8,270 bases of DNA from SAR324 cluster bacterium (GCA_027296185.1 JAPUJL010000045.1:1-8270), one strand, 5' to 3'; counted from the first letter of the stretch, positions 1 through 5,707 are shown. Made by a program: numbers and translations. The notes: generated by a model from the letters alone, not told the origin.

Positions 1-202
1 CGAGCCGGGTGGTATCCGTCGGCACCGCCAGGCACTCGGCGCCCAGCGCCTCCACCTCCGCGCAAACCTTTTCCAGCGGCCCCACCTCGATGTCGGCACC
101 CACCACCTTCATGCCGCGCCGGGCGAAGTCCAACGCCATGCACCGTCCGATGCCGCTCGCCGCGCCGGTCACCACGGCCACCTTGCCTTCGAATTCCTTC
201 AT
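1..202 (-). CDS. Short-chain dehydrogenase/reductase (SDR), N-terminal part only
   Basis: This is the first 67 codons of an NAD(P)-dependent SDR oxidoreductase; the rest lies beyond the left edge. Translation from the ATG at 202 reads MKEFEGKVAVVTGAASGIGR, the classical SDR opening. It has beta-strand 1, then the TGxxxGIG cofactor loop (residues 12-19), then an Asp at the end of strand 2 (D37 in VVGADIE). In classical SDRs such an Asp usually favours NAD(H) over NADP(H). The catalytic Ser-Tyr-Lys lies outside the window, so substrate and activity cannot be judged. A GAGG about 10 nt upstream is a fair ribosome site. It is the last visible gene of the minus-strand cluster, 88 nt after the transporter. 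Family call is firm; substrate is unknown. Confidence 0.93.
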   Translation of the reverse strand, partial: MKEFEGKVAVVTGAASGIGRCMALDFARRGMKVVGADIEVGPLEKVCAEVEALGAECLAVPTDTTRL

Positions 203-238
203 CGTTCAATGTCCTCGCGTGGAATTTCCCGGTTCGCC

Positions 239-262
239 CGCCAGTCCGGCCGCCAGTCCGGC
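239..262. repeat. Perfect 12-bp tandem direct repeat
   Basis: CGCCAGTCCGGC occurs twice back to back (239-250 and 251-262) in the 88-nt gap between the transporter and the SDR gene. It may be simple slippage. No function is visible. Confidence 0.6.
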
Positions 263-290
263 AAGCGGCGCCGGTTTTCGTACGGCAACC

Positions 291-1208
291 TTATCCGCTT
301 CCCGAACCCTCCGCCCCCGCCGGTTTCGGCGATGGCCGCCTCGCCGGGGCGCGATTGAACACCGCCACGGCGGCGAGGATCAGCAGCCCGCCCACCGCCA
401 GTTGCCAGTGCAACTCCTCGCCCAACACCGCAACGCCCAGCGCCACCGCGAACAGCGGAACCACGTACGATATCATCTGTGTCTGGGTGGGGCCAACGTG
501 GATCAGCAGGGAGTAAAACTGCACCAGCGCGGCGCCGTTGATCACCAAACCCAGCGCCAGCAACGCGGCCCAGCTAAGCCCCAAACGCGGCCAGAGCAGG
601 GGTTGCCCGGCCACGGCCATGGCGATTCCCACCGCTCCGCTGGCAACGACGAGGGCGGCGAACGCCTGGACGATGGGATCGATTCCCGCGCCCCACCGCC
701 GGGCGACGACCGAGGTGATCGCGAAGCAGAGCGCCGCGCCGATCAGGCCCAGCTGCGCGAGCAGGGCCTCGCTGCCGCCATCCAGGTTGCGGCTGAGCAG
801 CACCACGACCCCGGCGAATCCGGTGGACATGCCGGCCAGGCGCCGCAAGGTGATCCGCTCGTCCGCCAGAAAGGGCTGGGCCACCAGCAGGGTTAGCAAC
901 GGCGTGGTGGCGATGAGGATCGAAGTCACGGTGGAGTCCACGTGTTGCTGGCCCCACACGATCAGGAAATGGGGCAGGGCCAGGTTCCCCAGCCCCAGGG
1001 CGATCGGCGACAGCCACGCCCATCCCAGGCCCCGCCACCGGGGACGCACCGCGGCCACCACCACCGCGAGCACCAGCGCCCCCAGCACCATGCGAAACAG
1101 CAGGATCGTCAGGGGGTCCAGTTCCCGCAGCGCAACTTTGTGCCAGAGAAAGGTCGTGCCCCACGTGAGGGTGACGAACCAGAAGGAAAGCCACTGCTTG
1201 GGAGTCAC
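291..1208 (-). CDS. DMT superfamily (EamA) permease
   Basis: Predicted inner-membrane transporter of the drug/metabolite transporter superfamily, 305 aa, the usual size for this family. The protein is almost wholly hydrophobic with about ten membrane segments arranged as two EamA repeats (roughly residues 8-140 and 152-286). The first helix carries the typical TWGTTF (15-20). Each half ends in the family's acidic turn: LADE (114-117) and LGEE (262-265). The C-terminal tail is short, polar, and rich in Pro, Gly and Ser. The start is GTG at 1208; no upstream in-frame start is apparent, and the ribosome site is weak, so translation may depend on the preceding gene. It follows the aspartate-dehydrogenase-like gene by 87 nt in the same direction, so it may move that enzyme's substrate or product. 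DMT substrates cannot be read from sequence; amino-acid or metabolite export is common in the family. Confidence 0.93.
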   Translation of the reverse strand: MTPKQWLSFWFVTLTWGTTFLWHKVALRELDPLTILLFRMVLGALVLAVVVAAVRPRWRGLGWAWLSPIALGLGNLALPHFLIVWGQQHVDSTVTSILIATTPLLTLLVAQPFLADERITLRRLAGMSTGFAGVVVLLSRNLDGGSEALLAQLGLIGAALCFAITSVVARRWGAGIDPIVQAFAALVVASGAVGIAMAVAGQPLLWPRLGLSWAALLALGLVINGAALVQFYSLLIHVGPTQTQMISYVVPLFAVALGVAVLGEELHWQLAVGGLLILAAVAVFNRAPARRPSPKPAGAEGSGSG

Positions 1209-1295
1209 GGCTTGGGGGCCACGGGGCCTGGGGAGAAAGGAGGAACTATGGGCCGGGCGAGACGAGGGCAGGGCTGAGGCCAGGGGGCGGAAACC

Positions 1296-2108
1296 TCAGG
1301 TGCCCACGCGCACGGGGTCCATGGCGTCGCGGATGGAGCGGACGATCGACATGGCCGTGAGCCGCCCGGTGCGCTGATTCTCCGCGGGAATGTTGGCGAT
1401 GGATACCCGCAGCTCGCCGAACTCGCCCGAAACCTCCACCTCGTGGCAGTTCCGCTCCAACCCCGGAACGGCGAGGATGCGGATCATGGTGCGGTCCGGG
1501 CCAATCCCGGCCAGGCTCACCGCGGCGGAGACGTTGACGTTGGCCGGAAACCCCCGGCAGGCCTCCCGGGCCGTGCCGAAGAACACCTCTTTCTCCTCGG
1601 TCAGCCCCTCGAGGGAAATCCCCCGCTCGGTGAGGTGTGGGGCGCCGGCCAGGGCCGCGGGACTCTTGCGTGTGGTGATCGTGACGTGCTCCACCGCCCC
1701 TTCCGCCGCGGACTTGATACCGTCCAGCCCCGCGATGGCACCGGAGGGCAGGAGCAGCCGGCAACCCTTGGCCCGGGCCTCCTCTATCAGTTCCGGATGA
1801 TCCAGCAACGCCCCGATGCTGATCACCATCAGGTCCTTGCCGGCGGCGAAGGTGAGCCGGGCCAGATCCGGTACGACTCCGCCCCCGGCCACTTCGACGA
1901 CGAGCTGGGCGCGCTCGATCAGGGTATCCAAGTCCAGGTAGGGCGGCGGATCGGGCAGGGTCTCCAGAAACGATCGGGCCTTGGCCTCGTCCCGGCTGCA
2001 CACTCCCGCCACCTCGACGGCGAGGCGCCCGTCGGCCACCGCAGTCAGCACGGCTCGCCCGATCACGCCGCAGCCGACGATCCCAATGGCGTGCATGGCG
2101 GGATTCAT
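1296..2108 (-). CDS. Aspartate dehydrogenase family oxidoreductase
   Basis: A 270-aa member of the L-aspartate dehydrogenase (NadX/DUF108) family. Known members use NAD(P) to convert L-aspartate to iminoaspartate or oxaloacetate plus ammonia. A Rossmann domain opens with IGIVGCGVIGRAV (dinucleotide loop GCGVIG, 12-17). Family motifs follow: PSGAIAGLDG (121-130), GFPANVNVSAAVSLAGIG (186-203), and NCHE (220-223), whose His matches the proposed catalytic His. The C-terminus is the typical RTGRLTAMS...PVRVGT. The start is ATG at 2108 with GGAGGAG 11 nt upstream; a second ATG four codons in lacks a good site. No nadA, nadB or nadC is next to it, so a role in NAD synthesis is not supported. The neighbours (VOC protein, permease, SDR, divergent keto-acid hydratase-like gene) suggest amino or keto acid catabolism. 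True substrate is uncertain. Confidence 0.9.
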   Translation of the reverse strand: MNPAMHAIGIVGCGVIGRAVLTAVADGRLAVEVAGVCSRDEAKARSFLETLPDPPPYLDLDTLIERAQLVVEVAGGGVVPDLARLTFAAGKDLMVISIGALLDHPELIEEARAKGCRLLLPSGAIAGLDGIKSAAEGAVEHVTITTRKSPAALAGAPHLTERGISLEGLTEEKEVFFGTAREACRGFPANVNVSAAVSLAGIGPDRTMIRILAVPGLERNCHEVEVSGEFGELRVSIANIPAENQRTGRLTAMSIVRSIRDAMDPVRVGT

Positions 2109-2350
2109 GGCCGTCCCGTCTCCTCCAGCCGCCGAGTCCCCAACCGCGCGGCCGCCAAATCGCTGGGGACCGACAGCACGGCCAGCGCGAACAGGAGCGG
2201 CAGGCAGTTGAGCGAAATATCGATCGACCCCGGCACGCAGATCAAGGTCAGCGCCAGGCCCCAGCGCGGCCAGGCGCTCCCGAGCCCCACGGCACGTCCG
2301 CGGCGGCGCTCCGGGACCGGGCTAGGCCCGCTGGACGAATTCCACCACAT
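2105..2350 (-). CDS. Doubtful small ORF, possible small membrane protein
   Basis: The 213 nt between the VOC gene and the aspartate-dehydrogenase-like gene contain an open frame of up to 81 codons that I do not recognise. It holds one hydrophobic stretch of about 30 residues (WGLALTLICVPGS... LPLLFALAVLSVP), flanked by Arg-rich ends, which could span the membrane. Its TGA overlaps the downstream ATG (ATGA), as in translationally coupled genes, and third positions are mostly G or C like real genes here. Against it: the only ATG lies inside the end of the VOC gene, no ribosome site precedes that ATG or the in-frame GTG further on, and the Pro/Arg-rich start looks like non-coding GC-rich DNA. 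It may be a spacer or a decayed gene. Confidence 0.22.
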   Translation of the reverse strand: MWWNSSSGPSPVPERRRGRAVGLGSAWPRWGLALTLICVPGSIDISLNCLPLLFALAVLSVPSDLAAARLGTRRLEETGRP

Positions 2351-2717
2351 TACCGTCGGGGTCGCGCACCATGGCGATGGTCACGCCCGGCATGAGTTCC
2401 TTCTTGGGCAGCTCGAATTCCACGCCCGCATCCTCGCAGTCCTGGCAAATCTCGTCGATGTTGGTCACCTGAAATGTGAGATAGCGGAAGCCGAGGGACT
2501 TATCCAGTCCGATCGCCCCGCTTTCCGGCACCTCCTTTGGGTCGATCAGCTTGACGTGGCTATCGCCGAAGGCCATGCGGTGCATCGTTCCGAACCACAG
2601 GGGCATTTCCTGCAGCTTTTCCAGGCCGAGCAGGTCCTGGTAGAAGGACAGGCTTTTAGCGATGTCCCCCACCACCAGGCCGATATCGACGCAGTTCTTC
2701 GCGGGTTTCATGCTCAT
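2322..2717 (-). CDS. VOC (glyoxalase/dioxygenase fold) family protein
   Basis: A 131-aa protein with the two paired beta-alpha-beta-beta-beta modules of the vicinal oxygen chelate fold. Module one opens with VDIGLVVGDIAKSLSFYQDLLGL (10-32); module two runs from about residue 76 and ends in the hallmark VRDPDGNVVEFVQ (117-129). Family members include glyoxalase I, extradiol dioxygenases, epimerases and resistance proteins. The usual His/Glu metal ligands look mostly replaced: Asp11, Lys56 and Tyr79 stand where His, Glu and His are normal; only Glu126 is kept. A standard metal-dependent glyoxalase is therefore unlikely. The start is chosen at ATG 2717 (GGAG, 9-nt spacer). ATG 2732 is possible; the longer frame to 2828 is excluded because it would begin upstream of the predicted promoter. 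It is the first gene of the minus-strand cluster. Confidence 0.87.
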   Translation of the reverse strand: MSMKPAKNCVDIGLVVGDIAKSLSFYQDLLGLEKLQEMPLWFGTMHRMAFGDSHVKLIDPKEVPESGAIGLDKSLGFRYLTFQVTNIDEICQDCEDAGVEFELPKKELMPGVTIAMVRDPDGNVVEFVQRA

Positions 2718-2759
2718 GCTGAGGGTCTCCATCGATGCGGTGCTTCCTGACGTACCGGC

Positions 2760-2774
2760 CCGGCCCTGGGCCGG
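2760..2774. promoter_or_regulatory. GC-rich palindrome, possible operator
   Basis: CCGGCCC-T-GGGCCGG is a perfect inverted repeat with 7-bp arms around one base. It lies about 12-26 nt downstream of the expected start point of the minus-strand promoter at 2793-2821, in the intergenic region shared with the divergent hydratase gene. A dimeric repressor site is one reading; chance in GC-rich DNA is another. No regulator gene is in the window. Confidence 0.35.
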
Positions 2775-2792
2775 CGGGTTGACTTCGCGCGG

Positions 2793-2821
2793 ATCATAAG
2801 GGAGGGGTGTGGCACCGTCAA
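2793..2821 (-). promoter_or_regulatory. Sigma-70 promoter for the VOC-AspDH-DMT-SDR genes
   Basis: On the minus strand, TTGACG (2821-2816) and TATGAT (2798-2793) each match the -35 and -10 consensus at five of six bases, with the optimal 17-nt spacer. Transcription would start near 2786, leaving a leader of about 55-70 nt before the VOC start. It is the best promoter in the left half and implies housekeeping sigma control of the cluster. Confidence 0.68.
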
Positions 2822-2902
2822 TACGCAATCGGCCTGGCGCGAAATGAATCCGGCGGGTGCCGGCGCCAATCCCGTTCCTCCAAACCCAACCCGGAGACCC
2901 GC

Positions 2903-3682
2903 GTGGCCCAGGACCTGAATCCAGTGATCGACTGGATCGAACGGCAACTCGCTTCGGGCGAGATCGTGCCCGAGGTGCTCGGCGTATTTCCCAGCCTGAC
3001 TGTAAGCGAGGCCTACCGGGTGCAGCAGGGGCTCATCGCGCGCCGCATCGAGGGAGGCAATCGCCTCGTGGGCTACAAGGCGGCCATGACCAGCCAGGCC
3101 ATGCGGGACATGGTCGGCCATCCCGAGCCGGTGCTGGGTCACCTGCTGGCCGCGGGCATGTTAGAGGAATCCCGGCCCTTGGCCGTTGCCGATTTTGTCA
3201 AGCCGACCGTCGAGCCGGAGGTGGCGGTGATCCTCAAATGCGGGCTGGCGGGGCCGGGCGTGACCCGTGCCGCAGCCCTGGCCGCCATCGAAGGGTACGC
3301 GGCGGCCATCGAGGTGGGCGACATCAAGACCGGCGGCAACGAGCGCAGCCTGCAGCAGACCCTGGTCTGCAACGTGATGAATGGGGGTCAGGTGGCCGGG
3401 GGCATGCTGGTGGACAAGGCGGGTATCGACCTGCGGGTCGAGGGCATGGTGCTCACCATCAACGGCGAGGTGCGTGCCACGGCCACCGCGGCGGAGGTAC
3501 TGGGCGACCCGGTGAACTCGGTGGCGTTCATCGCCAACAAGCTGGGGGAACTGGGCGGGCGGCTGGAGCCGGGAATGTTGCTGATGACCGGCTCGATCGT
3601 GCGGGGCGTTCCCGTCTCGGCCGGGGATCGGGTGCACGTGGCCTTCACCCGGCTGGGCGGCGTGGCTCTCCGCTTCACCTAG
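2903..3682 (+). CDS. 2-keto-4-pentenoate hydratase / oxalocrotonate decarboxylase-like protein (FAH superfamily)
   Basis: A 259-aa protein of the fumarylacetoacetate hydrolase superfamily, in the MhpD/DmpH branch. That branch hydrates 2-hydroxypentadienoate-type acids or decarboxylates 4-oxalocrotonate in meta-cleavage pathways, using Mg or Mn. Visible family signs are SEAYRVQQ (35-42), GYKAAMTS (57-64), PVLGHL (76-81) and VEPEVAVIL (103-111); E104 and E106, with E137 in AAIEVGD, fit the metal triad of MhpD. The C-terminal GDRVHVAFTRLGGVALRF is also typical. Odd: where most members read DSRI and later DN.SSG, this one has GDIKTGGNE and CNVMNGGQVAGG, so the substrate may differ. The start is GTG 2903 (GGAG, 6-nt spacer). 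The frame extends 32 codons upstream from another GTG, but that stretch is not family-like. It is divergent from the VOC/AspDH genes; no convincing promoter was found for it. Confidence 0.85.
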   Translation: MAQDLNPVIDWIERQLASGEIVPEVLGVFPSLTVSEAYRVQQGLIARRIEGGNRLVGYKAAMTSQAMRDMVGHPEPVLGHLLAAGMLEESRPLAVADFVKPTVEPEVAVILKCGLAGPGVTRAAALAAIEGYAAAIEVGDIKTGGNERSLQQTLVCNVMNGGQVAGGMLVDKAGIDLRVEGMVLTINGEVRATATAAEVLGDPVNSVAFIANKLGELGGRLEPGMLLMTGSIVRGVPVSAGDRVHVAFTRLGGVALRFT

Positions 3683-3729
3683 CCGGGACGCGGCTTGCCG
3701 CCCAGGTTTCGTCAGAAGCTGAAGGCCCG

Positions 3730-4437
3730 TTAGAAGATCTCCTCTTCCTCCGCTGGACCGTCGCGCAGCTTGAAGTTGGGCCGCACCGCGGACGCGATGG
3801 GGTCCTTGATGACGCGGATCACGGCGTTGCCCAGCAATACCTGGTTGGTCTGCAGGTAGGGAATTCCCTCGTTTATCGGCGTGTTTCCCCGCCCCAGCTC
3901 TTTCTTGTCCCGCTTCATCAGAGCTTGGAACTCGTAGACCAGGAATTCCCCTTCCGGATAGATCTCCACGTCTATTTCCTGGCCTTTGTATTGATCCAGG
4001 AAATTGAATCCTACCCGCTTGTCCGGCGGGAGCTTGGGCAATTCCCGCATCAGCGTGTCCCGCAACACCGCGACCTGCTCCTCGGTCAATAATGGGGTCG
4101 GGTCGGAACGGATGACGATCAACATTTTGATGTAGCGGATCACCAGCCGGCGCAGGCTCCGCTCCAACTTCACGTTGGTCAACTCGTCAAACTCCGGCCC
4201 CGGCGGCGCCCGGGGCGGTTTCCGCTCCGGACGCAGGGAGACCTCGACCCCGTCCCGCGTCTCCAGCACCACCTTGCCGCCGCCCGTGGCGCAGCCACCC
4301 GCGACGGCCAGCGCCGTCACCGTGGCGACCAGGGCCAGCGCGCCGAGCGCCCGGGCCGCCGATATAAGGGTTCCGTGGGCTAATCGGCGGATCGTTCCAA
4401 CGGCGGTGACCGCCGGCGGTAATTCGGAGAGGATCAT
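3730..4437 (-). CDS. Predicted lipoprotein of unknown function
   Basis: A 235-aa protein that I do not recognise. The N-terminus has a long n-region ending in Arg29, a hydrophobic core (LGALALVATVTALAV, 31-45) and AGGC with Cys49. This resembles a signal peptidase II lipobox, although Ala rather than Leu stands at -3. Ala50 at +2 would suit outer-membrane sorting in a diderm. The mature part begins with a Gly, Arg and Pro-rich linker (to about residue 85), then a compact mixed alpha/beta domain with KLERSLRRLVIRYIKM, TPLLTEEQVAVLRDTL and GQEIDVEIYPEGEFLVYEFQALM, ending in an acidic EEEEIF tail. ATG 4437 is the only ATG, and its ribosome site is weak. It lies 42 nt after the VOC gene and converges with the hydratase gene (47-nt gap). 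No function is inferred. Confidence 0.78.
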   Translation of the reverse strand: MILSELPPAVTAVGTIRRLAHGTLISAARALGALALVATVTALAVAGGCATGGGKVVLETRDGVEVSLRPERKPPRAPPGPEFDELTNVKLERSLRRLVIRYIKMLIVIRSDPTPLLTEEQVAVLRDTLMRELPKLPPDKRVGFNFLDQYKGQEIDVEIYPEGEFLVYEFQALMKRDKKELGRGNTPINEGIPYLQTNQVLLGNAVIRVIKDPIASAVRPNFKLRDGPAEEEEIF

Positions 4438-4479
4438 CGGGATTCGAATATCGGGTGGGTTACGGATCGCCTGGCGCTG

Positions 4480-4908
4480 CTATTCGGGCGCCGGCTTACG
4501 CCGCTGGCGGGGCTGGGCGAGCTGGTAGAGCACCCCGAAAGCGGAGCGGGGGGAGATGAACGCCTGTTGCCACTGGGGCTGCGAGGTGTCCTTGCCCACC
4601 ACCGCAATCTCCTGCGCTTCCAGGCGGGTGCAGCATTCCTCCAAGTCGTCCACCAGCAGGGTGATGTGGTGCAACCCTTCGCCCCGCTTTTCGAGAAAGC
4701 GGGTCAAAAAGCTGTCGTCGGAGGTCGGCCAGAGCACCTCGAACTTGGTATCGCCCAGGTGGAAGTGCTGAAAGGAAAAGTCGGGGCGGTCCATCAGGAA
4801 ACCCGCCCGTGCGCCCAGCACCTCGGTCATGAACCGGCGCGCGGCGGGCACGGACTCCCGCCACACGGCGATCGCCACGTGATCCACGGCACCCAGAGGA
4901 TCGCTCAC
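4480..4908 (-). CDS. VOC family protein, methylmalonyl-CoA epimerase-like
   Basis: A 142-aa protein with two vicinal oxygen chelate modules. It resembles methylmalonyl-CoA epimerases: VDHVAIAV (8-15), FEVLWPTSDDSFLTRFLEKRG (56-76), GLHHITLLVDDLEE (78-91) and GVLYQLAQ (125-132). Epimerases interconvert the 2R and 2S forms of methylmalonyl-CoA and bind a divalent metal through four residues. Here the matching positions read H10, E57, H81 and Q129; the last is normally Glu (the family's IEL becomes YQL). With Glu57 at the second position a metal site is still plausible, but activity is unproven. The start is GTG 4908, without a strong ribosome site, 52 nt after moaE. No mutase gene is nearby, so a glyoxalase-like or other VOC role is equally possible. 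Confidence 0.87.
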   Translation of the reverse strand: MSDPLGAVDHVAIAVWRESVPAARRFMTEVLGARAGFLMDRPDFSFQHFHLGDTKFEVLWPTSDDSFLTRFLEKRGEGLHHITLLVDDLEECCTRLEAQEIAVVGKDTSQPQWQQAFISPRSAFGVLYQLAQPRQRRKPAPE

Positions 4909-4960
4909 CCGCGGCGGCCCGCCTGGGTACGGGCCGGAAACCGCACCGCGATGCCGGCTC

Positions 4961-5401
4961 TCACGGCTGCACCCGCACGATGGTCGAGCCTTGCGGGTTT
5001 TCGATCCAGACTTCGCCCCCCTCCCAGTATTCCTTCTTCCACACGGGCACGGTCTGCTTGAGCCGGTCGATGGTGAAGTGGCAGGCCTCGATGGCGTCCA
5101 GCCGATGGGGCGAAGAGACGGCGATCACGACACTGGCCTCGCCGATTTCCAGCCGGCCCACCCGGTGTACGATCGCCATCTGCGCGATGTCCCATTTGCC
5201 CTGGGCTTCCTCCTCGATCTTCACCATCTCGGCAATCGCCATGGGCGGGTAAGCCTCGTAGAAGAGGTACTGCACCTTGCGCCCCAGGCTGTTGTCCCGC
5301 ACCACCCCGTGGAACGTGGAGATGGCGCCGGCCTCGGGCGTGGCCACTTTCAGGATGAGCGCGTCCGTGTCGATGGATTCCTGGACGATCTCGTGATTCA
5401 T
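4961..5401 (-). CDS. moaE: Molybdopterin synthase catalytic (large) subunit MoaE
   Basis: A 146-aa cytosolic protein, standard length for MoaE. With two thiocarboxylated MoaD partners it inserts two sulfurs into cyclic pyranopterin monophosphate to form molybdopterin. All hallmark segments are present: TFHGVVRDNSLGRKV (29-43), LFYEAYPPMA (46-55), IVHRVGRLEIGEASVVIAVSSPHR (77-100), the helix AIEACHFTIDRLKQTVPVWKKEYWEGG (103-129) with the active-site lysine region at K122/K123, and VWIEN. The start ATG 5401 overlaps the moaD stop (ATGA) and is served by GGAGG inside the last codons of moaD, with a 9-nt spacer, so translation should be coupled and the two subunits made together. The frame stays open upstream through moaD, but that translation is not MoaE-like. 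moaA, moaC and moeB are not in the window. Confidence 0.96.
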   Translation of the reverse strand: MNHEIVQESIDTDALILKVATPEAGAISTFHGVVRDNSLGRKVQYLFYEAYPPMAIAEMVKIEEEAQGKWDIAQMAIVHRVGRLEIGEASVVIAVSSPHRLDAIEACHFTIDRLKQTVPVWKKEYWEGGEVWIENPQGSTIVRVQP

Positions 5402-5649
5402 GATGCCCGCCCTCCACTGACCGGCGGAAAGATCGCCACTTCCTGATCCGCTGAAATTTCGCAATCTTCGATCACGTAAATCTGATCCACCGCCAGGTTG
5501 AGGCTGCCCTCGCTTCCCTTGAACTGGGGATAGGTTTCTAGAAATTGCGCCATCAGCCGCAAGGCGGTGACCGGCTCGTCCACCTCGATCTCGACGGTGT
5601 CCCCCAACGACTCCCGCAAGAATGCGAACAACTGTACCTTGACGCGCAT
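5398..5649 (-). CDS. moaD: Molybdopterin synthase sulfur-carrier (small) subunit MoaD
   Basis: An 83-aa beta-grasp, ubiquitin-like protein. MoaD is adenylated on its C-terminal Gly by MoeB, converted to a thiocarboxylate and bound by MoaE to supply sulfur. The family pattern is clear: MRVKVQLFAFLRESLG (1-16), a central region ending VDQIYVIEDCEISADQEVAIFPPVSGG. Normal MoaD ends exactly at Gly-Gly; here three residues, Arg-Ala-Ser, follow before the TGA. The reading is direct from the sequence: GGA GGG CGG GCA TCA TGA. The extension must be removed for activation, or the protein uses another route, or there is a sequence error. The start is ATG 5649 with AGGAG four bases upstream. It lies 58 nt after rpoD and overlaps moaE by 4 nt. 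Confidence 0.94.
   Translation of the reverse strand: MRVKVQLFAFLRESLGDTVEIEVDEPVTALRLMAQFLETYPQFKGSEGSLNLAVDQIYVIEDCEISADQEVAIFPPVSGGRAS
5411..5415 (-). promoter_or_regulatory. moaE Shine-Dalgarno embedded in moaD Gly-Gly codons
   Basis: GGAGG lies within the GGA GGG codons that encode the MoaD Gly-Gly. Nine bases follow before the moaE ATG, and these nine bases encode the extra Arg-Ala-Ser of MoaD. Confidence 0.75.
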
Positions 5650-5674
5650 AGGGCTCCTGGACGCGCATTTCGAC

Positions 5675-5697
5675 GCGGCCGGGAATATCCCGGCCGC
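5675..5697 (-). terminator. Strong hairpin between rpoD and moaD, terminator-like without a U-tract
   Basis: GCGGCCGGGA and TCCCGGCCGC form perfect 10-base arms around ATA, starting 10 nt after the rpoD stop. The downstream RNA reads GUCGAAAUGCGC, with no run of U. It therefore resembles a weak or Rho-assisted terminator, or a stabilising 3' end that allows some read-through into moaDE. The symmetry also makes it readable in the other direction. Confidence 0.55.
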
Positions 5698-5707
5698 ACT
5701 CGCGCCG

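Noticed and set aside
1236..1277. Perfect AAAGGAGG followed by ATG on the plus strand
   Set aside because: The reading frame has only nine codons before a stop and no promoter is evident, so it is probably chance in the spacer between minus-strand genes.
1274..1299. CTGAGG/CCTCAG inverted repeat at the end of the AspDH-like gene
   Set aside because: A six-pair stem with a 14-nt loop and no U-tract is too weak to call a terminator.
1443..2750. 435-codon plus-strand frame spanning the AspDH and VOC genes
   Set aside because: It covers two well-supported minus-strand genes and the gap between them, and its low-complexity translation resembles no protein family.
2779..2784. TTGACT as a -35 box for the divergent hydratase gene
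   Set aside because: No -10 element lies at 15-19 nt; GAGGGG is found at the 17-nt position.
3683..3729. Terminator between the convergent hydratase and lipoprotein genes
   Set aside because: Only a short GCGG/CCGC stem is visible and no T-run on either strand, so no terminator is called.
2857..4092. 411-codon plus-strand frame over the hydratase and lipoprotein genes
   Set aside because: It is another frame of the hydratase gene and then antisense to the lipoprotein; Gly/Arg-rich translation without motifs.
4401..4415. Palindrome CGGCGGT-G-ACCGCCG
   Set aside because: It falls within the coding start of the lipoprotein gene and consists of common GC-rich codons; no regulatory context is visible.
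4961..5668. Longer moaE starting at 5668
   Set aside because: The extra N-terminal residues are the alternate frame of moaD. The ATG at 5401 gives a normal-length MoaE and has its own Shine-Dalgarno.
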